From assembly GCA_019925095.2 (NCBI GenBank), contig CM034392.1:11427887-11491886 (forward strand): DNA of 64,000 nucleotides, given 5' to 3'. The position numbers were made by a program, and so were the translations under genes. Positions 43,526-56,500 of this stretch are shown piece after piece. This stretch comes from Dendrolimus kikuchii. Lineage: Eukaryota > Arthropoda > Insecta > Lepidoptera > Lasiocampidae. The stretch's first letter is position 1. The number at the start of each line of letters is the position of its first letter. The notes beneath the pieces were generated by a model. That model did no database searches. It saw only the letters and a program-made list of their open reading frames with translations, and was not told the origin of the DNA.

Positions 43526-44624
43526 GAAAATTAATGGGTTTCGCTGAAGTAGAGTCAACTTTGTTTATAGTTTATTTTAATTAATTTAATTTGTTTTCTA
43601 TTCCCAATCTTGTTTCGGTTCTTTTAGTGCATTACTTTAAAATTGTCTTTTTTGCAGTCGGGATTTGTTATTTTTTTATTTCTGGACCTGAAATAAAAAT
43701 AAGTGTAACGTTGTGACGCGTATTTCTTAGCGAAGGCCTAAATATTCATTTGTATATCTTTAACTTGAAGAATTAAAGGTCGTCTATACAAATTGTGGTC
43801 CTCTGAATCTCCAGCTTCAACATTGTTTTCGAGATAGCCTATGCCCTATTCTAAATTACAATCAATCTCTTAGTCAAATTTCATTAGGTAACCATAATTA
43901 CACGCTTACCCATACACACACGCACGCACATACACATCTCTATATTTTTTCTTTCATTGTAGTGGCTCTTTGGGGCGAGGGCCAAAAGTACTATCATGCC
44001 GGGTTTACCTAGTTTGGGCTCCTGTCTTTCCCATTTTATTAAGTTTTTCAATTTTTGGTACTCTATAAACTTTGTTTTTCTTTTTATTAATAAATAAATA
44101 ATTATTATTATTAGGGTTTCTTCAGTCTAAAAAGGTAACACGCATACAGCATATACATACACATTATTATACAGATTTTTGATTTCAAAGAAATTATTAG
44201 CATTTTATTTTAACTACTAGTGTTCCATGATGTTTTGAAAATACTACCACAGCTTTCGAGATTAACGCAAGGAAAACAATTACGTAATCTTGCCATAGGT
44301 GTTGAGTTATGAGTATTATAGTATTATTTTCTGTTTACCGTTAACCACTTACATAAGTATATCACACATACATTGCAGGAATTGTTTTCAATACGTAATA
44401 TGAGGAGAGTTTCGGGTTACGTCGCTCTGCGTTCCCGGGAACACATAACTGTTTATACATGAACGGCAGAGCCGCACTTAGTCCACGCTTCCATGAAAAG
44501 ATATGCGAAACTTGTGAGAATTATGTGAAAACCTGAGTAGAGTACGCAACACGCTGTCGGCGCCTTTTGTTTTAATTTTTTAGACCATGTAAGCTTTTTA
44601 AATAATTCAACGTCAATTCTAACC
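43526..44624. other. Unassigned spacer
   Basis: 44400-44560 is moderately GC-rich ('gggttacgtcgctctgcgtt'). No gene or known repeat. Confidence 0.35.
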
Positions 44625-44861
44625 CATATATCAAGCCTTTATCGCCATTTTATCGTAAGTGACGTTTGGACCTAAATATATTTTTTGTTGCAAAAGGTAT
44701 TTTAAACTATTATTTTGTATTAAGCCTTTCACTTTTAGTTACGTTAGATCCTACTGAATCAAAAACTAAAATTCTTAAATCAAAATAATAGCTTAAAATA
44801 CCTTCTGCAACAAAAATAGACTTTGGTTCAACTGTCGCTTACGTTAAAATGGCTCAATATG
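44625..44861. repeat. Foldback MITE, copy 2
   Basis: Same architecture and sequence family as 12627-12869: left 'tatcgccattttatcgtaag', right 'actgtcgcttacgttaaaat', inner arms 'aaaaggtatttt' / 'aaaatacctt'. Confidence 0.75.
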
Positions 44862-45108
44862 TAAACGTGAAAATATGTTTGGAGTTTGTTAATTTTGGTT
44901 GGTACCATTTTAAAAGGATTTTTTCAATGTCATATATCGGGTATCCCAAAGCGATGGCACATGGAGGAGAAATACATTAAATATAGTTAATAGGATATTT
45001 TACTCAGTGGAATTATTGTTTTATTTTTAAAAATGAGTATGACTAACTGTATTCCAAAGATTTTAAAAAAGTTGCTTGCCTCTTCTGGGTATTGTATATG
45101 GGAATTAA

Positions 45109-45419
45109 CCGTGCAGGAACCGAGAAAGAATACAATTTCCTGCGACCGGGTGGCCTGTCGTAAGAGGCGACAAAAGCACCCAACAGCCAGGTGGTAGGGC
45201 ATTTGCCCACATGAATGGCTACCACCCCTGATCTAGAGTACGCCGTCATAACAACTTTGAATTGTGTTCCAGCATTACTGGCCAGCTTCCTGTATGGCTT
45301 TAGAAAGCGGCAGCAAATTGGCAGCACCTTTTGTGTTACAAATATCCATAGGCGATGATAACCGCTTTCAATGAAGCGGGCCGTTTGCCTATCTGCTGAA
45401 CTCATGCAGTAAAAAAAAT
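45109..45419 (+). repeat. SINE-like retroposon, family A copy 7
   Basis: 'ccgtgcaggaaccgagaaag' to 'gctgaactcatgcagtaaaa' plus A run. The 120-codon minus-strand frame within it is incidental. Confidence 0.75.
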
Positions 45420-45675
45420 ATTTATATGTGTGTGCAGTTCACATGAAGTAGAAGAGAACCTTCAGAGAATATACACGCGAACATAATTATGTCTACAACG
45501 TTATGTAGAAAAGTGTGAACAGCACACACACATTTTCACATTTCTATTATATTATAGACGTTTTTATTCTTAGGTAATTTGACCCTTATTCGTAATAATT
45601 CAATGTAAATTACACTTTAAATCACTAGTATAAAGTTCAAAATTCAATGCACTGTTACGCACGTTTGTGTATCCC

Positions 45676-46682
45676 TATTAATATTATAAATGTGAAAGTA
45701 ACTCTGTCTGTCTGTCTGTTCCGTTTTCACGTAAAAACTACTGGACCGATTTGGCTGAAACTCAGTATATATATATTTTCGATGCCGAGAATGAACATAG
45801 GATACTTTTTATCCCGGAAAATGGGATAGTTTCCGGGATAAAAATATATTTGTCTTTTTGTTTGTTATCCTTTTATGGAAAGACTATTGGACCGATTTGG
45901 CTAAAACCCGGTACATATATAATTTGAATACCGAGAGTGCCCAAGGGATACTTTTTATCCCGGATAATGGGATACATTTTGGGATAGATTTATGTAAAGT
46001 TTATCCCGGAAACTAGGACAGGTTTTGTGATTTTGTCCATTTCGTCCACTCGGTCTATTGGGTCCATTTAGACCACTGTGTTCACTTGGTCTATTGGGTC
46101 CATTTAGACCACTGTGTTCACTTGGTCAACTGGGTCCACTTGGTCCGCCGGGTCCGCCGGGTCCGCCGGGTCCGCCGGGTCCGCCGGGTCCGCCGGGTCC
46201 GCCGGGTCCGCCGGGTCCGCCGGGTCCGCCGGGTCCGCCGGGTCCGCCGGGTCCGCCGGGTCCGCCGGGTCCGCCGGGTCCGCCGGGTCCGCCGGGTCCG
46301 CCGGGTCCGCTGGGTCCGCTGGGTCCATTTGGAACACTTAGCCTACTGGGTCAACTGGGTCCACTGGGCCCACTTGGTCAACTGGGTCCACTTTGTCCAC
46401 TAGATCACTGGACCCAGTAAGGTCCAGTTGGTCCACTGGGTCCACTGTGTCCACTGGGTCCACTTGGTCCAATTGGACCATGTTATCTATTTTGTCAAGT
46501 TTTGTCATTTATGTAGTTTACATATAGACGGGGGTGGTATAGTTTGCGATATAAAATGAAGTGAATCTTTCGGGGGCAAATACATACAAATTTAATACAA
46601 TGTAACCTGTACCACTTGCTTTTTAAACAAGAGATACGCACTAGAGGTTGACCCGCGGTGCAGCCGCGGGGTAAACTCTAGT
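45676..46682 (+). repeat. Dispersed repeat carrying a minisatellite
   Basis: Starts 'attaatattataaatgtgaa' with a TCTG run, and has two diverged copies of 'actattggaccgatttggct..ggatactttttatcccgga'. The minisatellite 46052-46480 follows, and the repeat ends 'cccgcggtgcagccgcgggg' then 'taaactctagt', the same terminus as family D. The minisatellite therefore appears to be internal to the element. Confidence 0.55.
46052..46480. repeat. 9-bp minisatellite GGTCCGCCG
   Basis: 18 perfect tandem copies at 46142-46303, flanked both sides by degenerate 9-mers (ggtccactg, ggtcaactg, ggtccattt). On the left a 36-bp unit (four 9-mers) is duplicated at 46052-46087 and 46088-46123. Because 9 is a multiple of 3, several frames stay open. 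One gives a collagen-like Gly-Pro-Pro run, but there is no signal peptide, splice context or conserved flank, so I do not call a gene. Confidence 0.92.
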
Positions 46683-47039
46683 CTACGTATAAAAGAATAT
46701 CTGCCTTAAATCTTACACATAGAGTTAAAATTCATTTGAAATCTTTTAAGTTTTATTTAAATTCAAAATTAATACTAACGGGTAAAGAGAAATGTATTTT
46801 ATTTAAAATGAAATAAGGTTGAATTAGAATATAGAATATCTCTTTTTAGTGTTGCTTTTTCGTTTTATCGAGGTTTAAACAAAGATTACATTGTATCGTT
46901 CAAATCACAACGATTCTAAAGAAGTTTCTCTTCATAAATCGAAAAGACCAAATGTAAAAAAAAAACTGAGTGTATTTTATGATGCCGATCGTAAGGGTCA
47001 ATAATAATTAATCTACCTTTTATTTGTGGTGAAGCCTTA
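46683..47039. other. Unassigned spacer
   Basis: AT-rich. Nothing recognised. Confidence 0.4.
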
Positions 47040-47440
47040 GGTGAGTAACGACACCTAAGACCTGACTACGGAGGCTAAGGCAAGGCCCCGCCTCTGTGCT
47101 TGCCTTGGTCAGCCGGCATGGAGTGGAGATCGCTACAGCTAAGACAAGCTCCAGGGGTAGAAGTGATAAATGGCATAACGTCGGAAGTAACTTCGGTGAA
47201 CCTGCAGCCCACTTCTCTACACCCCTTAGCCACTCACACCCATTTTGCCCCTGTCTTCTATGGCATTATTTGAGGCCCATGTGGAGAGTGGCGAGTCACC
47301 GTTTGCCCATTTTTCCATGTTCCTCGAACATTGCGACGGGCAGACGTCATAGTCCATATTCCCAGACCCCTTGTACCACTAGCAGTTCACATTTACCACA
47401 ATAGTCCTCCACTGCCAGGGCTTGTCCTTGGATGCATTTT
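47040..47440 (-). repeat. Probable LINE 3' region, GC-rich
   Basis: A 400-bp GC-rich block with a small hairpin ('ttaggtgagtaacgacacctaa', 47037-47058) at its left. The reverse complement reads 'aagccctggcagtggaggac' and 'ctatgacgtctgcccgtcgc'. Sharp GC borders suggest an inserted element 3' end; the family was not identified. The plus-strand 102-codon frame is not recognised. Confidence 0.35.
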
Positions 47441-48623
47441 TATACGCATTATTTTTAGAGATTATAGATATATTATTTTTATAATATTTTTATAGATAGG
47501 GATAATCGCCGGCCAATGTCACGACACTTACATTAAATTAACGACACTTAAATTAAATTTGTCAAGGGGTCTTTACGTGTTAGCCTTCCCATGGCCCCAT
47601 GCAAAACCTGCAAAAGTCCGGGCCATCTTTATGGCCAGTGGTCTTCAAAGACTTACAAGAATTAATGTTAAATTCTGTATAATATGCAAAAACATACTGA
47701 TTACAAAACTTTCAAGAGCCTATATATTTTTTTTATATGTATTACGAAAATTACTTTTCTGACACTAAAAATAACACATCTCCATTATCGAAAGTATATG
47801 ATGAGTAATATTATTATGTGCAGAGCTTACTTAATATTTATACAATTGTAACTTCAAATCAGACTTACAAATATATTTTTAATCTGAAGCAGGTAGGTAT
47901 AATTATTAACTTACACATATCAAGTTAGCCAAGTACATCGTCGCACGTGCAATAATAATCAGAGCATTTCCCCCCTGTAATTACGAGAATCCTTTTGAGC
48001 AGCATTTGACTTCCGGTTGATACATATCACGTTTCCTTATTAATATTTATTTTATTCCGTCGAAAGGCAAAACAATAATACCTCGTATGAAGTAGTCTAG
48101 GAAAATATGGGTAACGTTACCTAATTATATGGTTCTGAGCTACAAGAAGTACTATATATATTTTTTAGATAATATAAGTATAGTTTTACAAATAATTCTA
48201 AGAAATATAATATAATAAATGAAATTTGAAAAACTGGTCCCAGAATGTTGTTCAGGATAAGAGTTCTCAAAGCTCGTTGTCTCATTGTATTGATACGCTA
48301 ATATGTTACCAGGAGCACTTATAGACCAGCATGTCGGTCTCGTGAAACATCTATCAGAAGTTCGACAGTACGTTTCGTTCGTTCGTTACTTCTGAAGGTT
48401 CTAAAAGCTGCAAATATGTAAATATTTCCAATAGCTAAAATTCTTAAACTTATTAATAATCATTAAATCCCACAGATCGTATCCCATTATCAGGGATTAA
48501 AAGGTATCCAGATTTACGTTCGATTATTGAAGGCACAAATTAGATATTATGTAAAAAATATGATAATCAATTTATTCAGTTGCACATTACTTCACTGGTG
48601 TAAACTTCCGACGTATTTTATAC
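47441..48623. other. Unassigned spacer
   Basis: AT-rich. Nothing recognised. Confidence 0.4.
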
Positions 48624-48835
48624 TAGCTGTGCCCGCGACGTCGTCCGCGTGGAATTTGCTTTCAAAACCCTCAGATTTTGAAACATTCTTCATTGGTGCT
48701 CCACTCCTATTGGTCTTAGCGTGATGATATATAACCTATAGCCTTCTTCGATAAATGGGCTATCCAACACTGAAAGAATTTTTCAAATCAGTCCAATACT
48801 TCCTGAGATTAGCGCGTTCAATCAAACAATATTAG
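48624..48835 (+). repeat. RTE-like dispersed repeat, family C copy 4
   Basis: 'ctagctgtgcccgcgacgtc' to 'cctgagattagcgcgttcaa'. Confidence 0.6.
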
Positions 48836-49169
48836 TTAGTATATTTGGCTACAACACTAATACTTACATTTTAAATATCGCGATATCATTTGAATGAAAC
48901 GTCCGAATTGAATAATTCAAAAAGTTCTAGAAAGGTATTGAATTCATCTTGAATATGGAGTAATTTATTTTGATAAGGATTAATACCAAGGAACAAAATA
49001 AAGAGTTTTTGAAGCGACGGCATTTTAATTATTTAAAAAAATAAAAGAAAACACTTATTACGAGATAACTACAATAGTTAGAATATGGTTCTGCGATATT
49101 TTTTGTAGACAATTATATGTTCTGCAAAGTGGTAGTACATTGTTTTGTTCTATAATCAATAGTTTTCGC

Positions 49170-49392
49170 AGCGCACGCTGTGTAAGGATTTTTTCGAGTC
49201 ATTTTTTTACACCTTGTGTTACATTATTGGACTTTTAGTAAGGATCCCAAATTTTTTTGAAAATATAATATAGCCTATAGCCTTCCTCGATAAATTTACT
49301 ATTCAACACTGAAAGAATTTTTCAAATCGGACCAGCGGTTCCTGAGATTAGCACGTTTAAACAAACTCTTCAGCTTTATAATATTAGTATAG
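49170..49392 (+). repeat. RTE-like dispersed repeat, family C copy 5
   Basis: Its last 120 bp ('agcctatagccttcctcgat' to 'gcacgtttaaacaaactctt') repeat 48735-48835 directly. It ends 'ataatattagtatagat'. Confidence 0.6.
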
Positions 49393-50924
49393 ATATTGTA
49401 TAAGCATATTATCGAAAGAAAATAATTCAAAATTTCACGATAATCGATTCATTTCTATGCTCGTTAAAAATAATTGACCCATCCTCAGAACAAAGACAAT
49501 TTTACATTTATGCATTTATCATAACATCAATTGAATAATTTAATAACATAATTAATTTAATTATATTTACGTTTAGAATAACGCAAGTGTCGTAATATAT
49601 AATATATAATAGTTTCTTAACAGCTTAAAACTTAAGAAATTATTACTATTACTTATTATATTATTACATTAAAAAAAAATTGATTTATTATGTAAAAGTG
49701 TCGGTTTAACGCAAGGCATAGCTTCAGCTTATAGAAATCTTTTGCACGCCAGTTAAATAGCTAATGTCCGAAATACGAAACACCTGAAACTCAATATAAG
49801 CGTTCGTTGAAATCATAAAATTGTTCATACACAATAGAACGAATCAATGATATTAATTGGTTTAACTTATGTTCGTGTGTATGAAATATCAATACTCGCC
49901 TTTTTTACCAGCTGCGGATAAATATTTTGCTAAAACAGAACACTGAACACTTATAATGTTCCAGTCATTTTCTCTGAAACTATAAAATTCAACCTATAAA
50001 TAAAAAAGTGTTAGTCTATAATATAGCATAATATCCAATCAATCTGGGAAATAACTTTTTAGGGGGTAGTCGTCATGCATGAAAAGGACAGTTTTTTTTT
50101 AAATATACATTCTTATGCAAAGCTAGACAAGTATGAAAAATCGTGATGATGTTTTTTTTAATATCAATAGGTATCGCGATAAGCTCCCAAACTCGCGAAA
50201 ACTGATCCCCCATCTAAATTTTAAACTATGAAGTGGAATATTCGGAAAAAATCAAGAACTTAATAAGTATTTTCATTGAACATTGTTTCAAATACCTCTT
50301 CGTTTGGATAGTTTTTTGCGGTATAGGGTATTTTCGATTAAATGCTTTTTTGAAGGTTTCGTATCTAAATTAGGAAAACTGGATGTTTGGCTCTATGGAA
50401 CTCTTCATATTTCTTGGGCTATTACGCCCCTACCAGGTTGTACGGTCAAAAATACTTTCGTAGGTTTTCGGGATGTGTATTATTACAAAAACTACCATTC
50501 CATGTATGACATCAGAAACTGTTATTCAAATTCGTCCGAATATCTATTTTTGTGGTGCATTATCAGTTTCATATTATTATATTTAACATGCTCCTATCAT
50601 ATAAATATCTTTATTTTTTTAAATTATATGTAATAAGCATCCATTCAGAGGAGACAAAGTATTTAACTTTGAAGTCTGATAATACTCGTCTGTAAATAAT
50701 TGGTTGCTATGATAAGAAAAACATTTTAACAGTTTTATTGTTGTCAGCCTTTAAAAGTTCAATATCTCGGTTTGAGTAGAGGTAAATTAGATAAAGGTGG
50801 TAAATTAGTTTAGGCTTCCATAGAGTACATAATAACCATAAACAAAAATTAAAATTAAATAATGAAAATGAAACAAGGTTTAACGTTACTCATTGACACT
50901 TTACATCTGTTTTCCGTGTACACG
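49393..50924. other. Unassigned spacer
   Basis: A 116-codon plus frame at 50283-50633 is the longest here. It is Phe/Ile/Tyr-rich, AT-driven and not recognised, so it is not called. Confidence 0.35.
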
Positions 50925-50995
50925 GCTACCGAAAAGCGGCCGAAACGTCGGAATAAATATCAAATAAAATATCGCGCTTAAAACCGTTAAAATTT
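50925..50995 (+). repeat. Retroelement 3'-end-like motif
   Basis: 'gcggccgaaacgtcggaata' then 'aatatcaaataaaatatcgc', a form I associate with some non-LTR or Penelope-like ends. No coding part. Confidence 0.25.
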
Positions 50996-51244
50996 AGTTT
51001 TATTATGTGTACTAGTCGCTAAAGCATAAAAAAATACAAATTTCGTTATATCTTCCTGACAGCGAGTCGAGAAATAAACCTTCTATGTCCTTATAATGAC
51101 AATGAATTCTCAGTTAACAAACCACCATTATGTTTTATTAGTAAATAAGGTTTTGTTCAATTTTTCAAGTAGTGTAATTTTATAATAATATATCAAGTAA
51201 ATACGCTTTTGCACAATGAGTAAATTTTTGGGTTATATTTAGAA

Positions 51245-51385
51245 TAAAATAGAATAGATAACACTTTATTATTCATCTAATATACAAATACAAAAATGCT
51301 CAATTACAATATAGTCATGGTAAAGACAATGGGCGGTCTTATCGCTTAAAGCAATCTCTTCCAGGATTATTTAACCTAATCTAGC
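51245..51385 (-). repeat. LINE (jockey-like) 3' UTR fragment
   Basis: The reverse complement gives 'cctggaagagattgctttaa' then 'gcgataagaccgcccattg', followed by 'ctttaccatgactatattg' and an AT-rich tail with 'ttgtatattagatgaataat'. Confidence 0.5.
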
Positions 51386-51470
51386 GATCAGTTGGTACCG
51401 ATTATTAGATAAAACGTAAATAGATATGCTTGAATTTTTATATATGGTCGAGATAAACGAAGGCTGATTT

Positions 51471-51833
51471 GGGGGTCGACGAGGTCTAAAAATCGACCCC
51501 TGTTAATAAATTAACACAAGTTCTCATTTTAAACTTTCAACATACTGTGAAGTTGTGTGTACTTAATTATTTTTACGCAATTTGTATTAATAACTATTAA
51601 TTACACTTCATATTTACTGAATTTTATGTTTATTTATTTTGTTAAATGTTGACGAGAAAATGATGTCAATTATACACACTTAACCAACTGCAAAGTTTTT
51701 TAAATTGGTAAATATTTTGTATCGTTACAAAAAAACACTACAGGTACAATTTTTAAAGTAATTTAGCTATGGGGGTCTCTGGTCAGTTTATTTTGGAAAA
51801 GGGGTCTCTTACCAAAACTAGTTTGGGAATCAA
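51471..51833. repeat. Possible hAT-like repeat related to the 25.2-kb element
   Basis: The right end inverted reads CATTGATTCCCAAACTAGTT then TTGGTAAGAGACCCC, close to CAATGGTCCCCAAACTGTTT of the other. The left end is uncertain. Confidence 0.35.
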
Positions 51834-51845
51834 TGGTCTATGACA

Positions 51846-53473
51846 CTATATATGTATGAGAATAAGGCTAGTGTTTTCGGAGTGCGCACTTAAACGAGGC
51901 CAATATTTTGGCCTCTCTGACAGTAATTAGAGGCAGTGCATTCCAAAATTTGACAGCCAGCACTATAAAAGATTATGTATGTAATTTATTTTAGAATATA
52001 AGTCTTAGTATTATTTAGTATACATAGTCTTACCATAAATTCTGTTACAAAGGAAAAAGCATTTATATGTTTTTATGAAGTAATGTAATTTTAATCAAAC
52101 TTATGTGTATATACGAACTTATTATTAGGTTCTATACGTTAGATTATAATGATCGGTATAGTAATTCAATTTTATTTTCAAAAACACATACAAGTACACT
52201 CGTTCAGTAAGTGTTCGTCACTATAGTATCGTCGTTGTCATCTATCTTTAACCTATTGGTTATGGACCGGGAAATAATATGGCACAAATTGTGAATACCA
52301 GCAGAGTTTTTTTATTCTTGACGTTATTATATTATAATGTACTTTTAAATATAGAAGACCCTATGAAAAAGGTTCTTGTTGAAATTACGAGGTTTATTTG
52401 AACAGTTAGGTACTATAACAATAACAAAAAAAGAGCCCAATTTGATACTTAAGAATGTCTAGAGAACGTAACTTTGAATGAAATCATCAAAACTGAAAGC
52501 CAATAACAATTAACTTATTTAGTTGATAATAAACATAATTTTTAGTGGTGCATTATTATAATGTTATAAAACATATTTCAATTATTATTTTTCTCCAATT
52601 AACGAAATAATATTAATTAATTTATTAATTCTCTTATGTTGTGTTAATCTATGACGAAGTCCCAAAATCAGTTACGTTCTAAGGCGTCTCATTTTTAATG
52701 TTAGTATTGGTAGCAAAGGGTTGTTGAAGTTCATTAACTCAATTCGATTCACGAACTTGGTTAACGATTTGGAGGTTTCAATCCCTAATTATGTTGTAAT
52801 GAGAACTGTCAAATCAGGATTTTTTTGTGATTATTATAGTTGATTTAATAGGTTAACATATTATATCGAAACTCTTGATTAAATTTTGGTAAAAGTTCTT
52901 TGAGTAATCAACGAGCCTGGTTGGTTTCCAACAGTGGACCAAACCTGATGAGTATAATGCGATGAATTTATGACAGGAGGTTTTGTGCTAATCCTGCCCC
53001 GCATATCGGCAAACGTAGTAAGTAGTAGTATAGGACATCGTCCAGCTCGGAGTCAAACAAACAATTAAATATATATTCCTCTTACATGATAGTTAATAAT
53101 TAACGTCATTCTGTATCAGTTGGATAATAATGAAGTGTGGTTTTTATAAATAACAATTTTATGAGTGGTTACGAAGACGGCACTCACGCGAGCTCAGAAT
53201 GTCGTAGGGCTCCTCGTTGGTTATCGGCGCTTTATCACCCTGACGACTGTATAGGTACACGATGCAAAAATGGGGTCACCTACTTTTTTGCATATTGAAG
53301 GTCGCTTATAATAAAATTTTTCATAACAATAATATCATCAAATTATTTTATACCATTGTGATCTTGGTGTCATAGACTATCCGATAAAAAATGTTGTATA
53401 AAAATGTATTTATTTTATTTTATTATTTTATTTAATTAGTTTAAATTATAATTTACTATTTATTTTATTTTAT
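51846..53473. other. Unassigned spacer
   Basis: 53170-53275 is a small GC-richer patch without a frame match. The rest is AT-rich. Confidence 0.35.
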
Positions 53474-53531
53474 TGTTCGTGCCTACCCCGCGAGGGAACT
53501 GGCGTGAAGTTATGTATGTATGTATGTATTT
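53474..53531 (+). repeat. LINE 3' tip, third copy
   Basis: 'gttcgtgcctaccccgcgag' through 'ggcgtgaagttatgtatg' and TATG repeats: the last codons and tail of the element at 2960-3190. Only 58 bp long. Confidence 0.65.
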
Positions 53532-56500
53532 TATTAAGGGTAACTTTTACTTTTCAGTAATTTTAACAAAAGAATTACACTCACTTACTCAATACTTATT
53601 GTACACTTGTGTACCTACACAAATATAATTATATATTAATCCTAGAAAAAGTGGACAAATAGTTGGTAACACGTTTTATACCAAATTAATTAAGTTTGTT
53701 TAGTATAACAAAATAAAACCATTATGTTCAACAAAAAGGAAAGCTGAGAATACAACAAATAAAATATTATCTCTCTATCTATATTAGTTGCCATACAACT
53801 ACCACTGAACGTTAAAGTTTTATTGGTAAATTGAGTGTTCGTCTACATTTTCTCGATACTAGGCACTCGACCGATGAGCGAGTCCTCCGTACCTTCGAAC
53901 CATACTGAGGTTTTTTCTTATAGCATTACAATACGAACCTTATCAGAAAGGGTGTTATTGGATATTTAAGCTCTTGATAAGGTTGGCAACGCATTGTCGC
54001 TACATCGTTCGAAATGCCCATGTGTAGGCAGTAGCTACCCTCATATTATGGATCATCCACCCGTTTTCTTCTCAATATTTTTATTAAACTGTATTAATTA
54101 ATATACTAAGATCTGAACAAAATCTAAAAATATGTACACTTTTCAAAGTCTCACACAATTCACTTTCTTGGTTTCATCAGTTGCTTTCTATCCCTGCCCT
54201 CCCAATTTCCTGGACAAATTAAAAAGATATAATTTACTATTTCCAATCAGAACTTTGCTCAAAGTGACTTCGAGTAAATATATCAGATCTAATTGTGCAT
54301 TTTGCTTATACTGTCAGATAAATAACTATTATAAATGTGAGGAAATTTGGCCACTGTATAAGATGATATAGGATATGGAAGTAGTTCAAGACATTATTCT
54401 ATTCTATATGAATAACGCTTGGTTATAGCAATTTTTGTTAAAGTTATGCCGTGTCTACATCTGAATAATTCGGTAGTTCAAATCACTGTCGTGAAGCACA
54501 TAGCTCGCGTAATTTGTTCTTCAAAATTATCGCGAAGGCGCAATTAAAACGAAATAATTGTAAACGAAGGTTATTATAAACAGCTAGACGTGTCATTATT
54601 CATTACATTTATCACTAAATTTGAAGTTGGACAGGACTAAGGTTGGAGCAAGCTATGTTGAATTAGAAAGAAACCTCTTATAAATAAAATATGAATAAAT
54701 AGCGATATTATAAAAAAAACCAAGATAAAGTACATGGCTTATAAAATTGATAAGCTAAATTAGTATTTTGTCACTGTCACCAGAAAAATTAAAGGAGTGT
54801 TTATCATAATCGCATTCATAAAACGATTAAAAATAACACATTTATTAAATTTTAATCACCTTGTAAATCTTGTACAATTATTATGAATAAAAGGGGTAGT
54901 GTTTAACAAAACGGTTTTATATTTTTCAGACATATGTAGTGTTTGTTTTTGTAATAATTTTTATGAATTTTCGATGAATACACTGCTCTAATGAATACGC
55001 GTAGCGTTATCTTCCACCCTATGAACCTATGAAACTCGCCGTCGGCTAAAAATATGTGTTAGTAGGTAGTTCGCTTACTTGTACAAACATTTACCTTGAC
55101 ATAATATAAAATATGTTGACAATAAAGTCCGGTGTAAGACCAACAGAACGTGAGAAAAATTCCTGAACGAAAACAATATTTTAAAAGGAAATTAATGAGT
55201 TACTCAACAGTAGGTATAGTACACAGAAAATGCTGACGAACTCAGGCACAAAGTTGCAAATAAAAGTACAGCAAAAGAGATTGAGGCTCAACGCTTATTT
55301 GAATTACATTCATTTATTACAAAAATGTTTCTATGCAATGTTTGGAATTTTGGGTTAAGTACAAGTTCAAAGTAAAAAAATTAAGCCAATGTCATGTTTT
55401 GTATTGACGTATATTTTGCAAAAATATAACATTTATAAAATACTTTGCATATATGTATATACATTAAGTAAAGGTCATTCATTATTGACGCATTTTAAAT
55501 CGTTTTCATAGTGTTAATGAGATTGTCTATTGAGGTCAATGTTAAAGGTTTAAAAAGTAATAAATGTTATTGTTAGATACCGTTTATCTTATAAACAGTT
55601 TTCATCAGAATTAATCCGTATTGAAAACAACTGAATTTGTTTGTCTATGGAAACATCAGACTTTATCAAGAATTATTATTGCTACTCGTCGAGCACGAAA
55701 TGTTACAAGCACTCTCTTGTTTATCCTAGGAAGATTATTTTCGTATCTTACAAATAGGATTTTTGCAATTACACTGTTTAATGATGATTAAACGTCTTAG
55801 ACGACTTAAGCCACATCTAAAGCTAGACATTATAATATAAAATGTTTTGTATTAATCATTTAAAGACACAGTTTAACTAAAATTTTATCCAAAAAAATAT
55901 CTTGTAATAAAAAACAAGGTACGGATACAAACATACCACAGAACAGTATTCATGTAACTACTATGTCAATTGTAATACTATTTGCAACAACTCAGAAAAC
56001 TGAAAAACAAACTCAAAAACAGTCAACTTAAAAACAGTTTTAGTGTTACAAAAAGTTCTGGCGGTTATATGTAATTTGTGAGTACATTCATAAACTCAAA
56101 TCACGCTTTGATATTATCAAAAGTGACACAATTTTACAACAAAAATAAGTGAGGTTATGTATATAAAATAATAAAAATTAAGACCTCCGGACCCCTAAGG
56201 GTTACACTACTTAAAATTTGTGTACCGGATTGTTAAGTCGCAGCCTTTATGGCAACTGGTCACAATACTTTATAATCAGAGAACCTTACGGTTTTAACTC
56301 ATTGAATTCACTAACTAACACTCGACAAACATTTTAGAACACCTCCAATTTTACAGTATATGAAACTTATAGCAATTGGCACAACCGATACCGGATTGAA
56401 GTCATTGATAAACTATTTTAATTAAAGTGTTATGAATGAAAACAATTTAATACTATTAATTACTATTTGGAAATTCCACATAATATTTTATATAAGATAT

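Noticed and set aside
45043..45405. 120-codon minus frame
   Set aside because: Again inside a family A retroposon and not conserved as a frame between copies.
46058..46420. 120-codon collagen-like Gly-Pro-Pro frame
   Set aside because: It coincides with the 9-bp minisatellite. Frames on both strands stay open for the same reason, and there is no signal peptide, splice site or non-repetitive domain.
50283..50633. 116-codon plus frame
   Set aside because: Composition follows the AT-rich background (Phe, Ile, Tyr, Leu), with no domain and no splice context.
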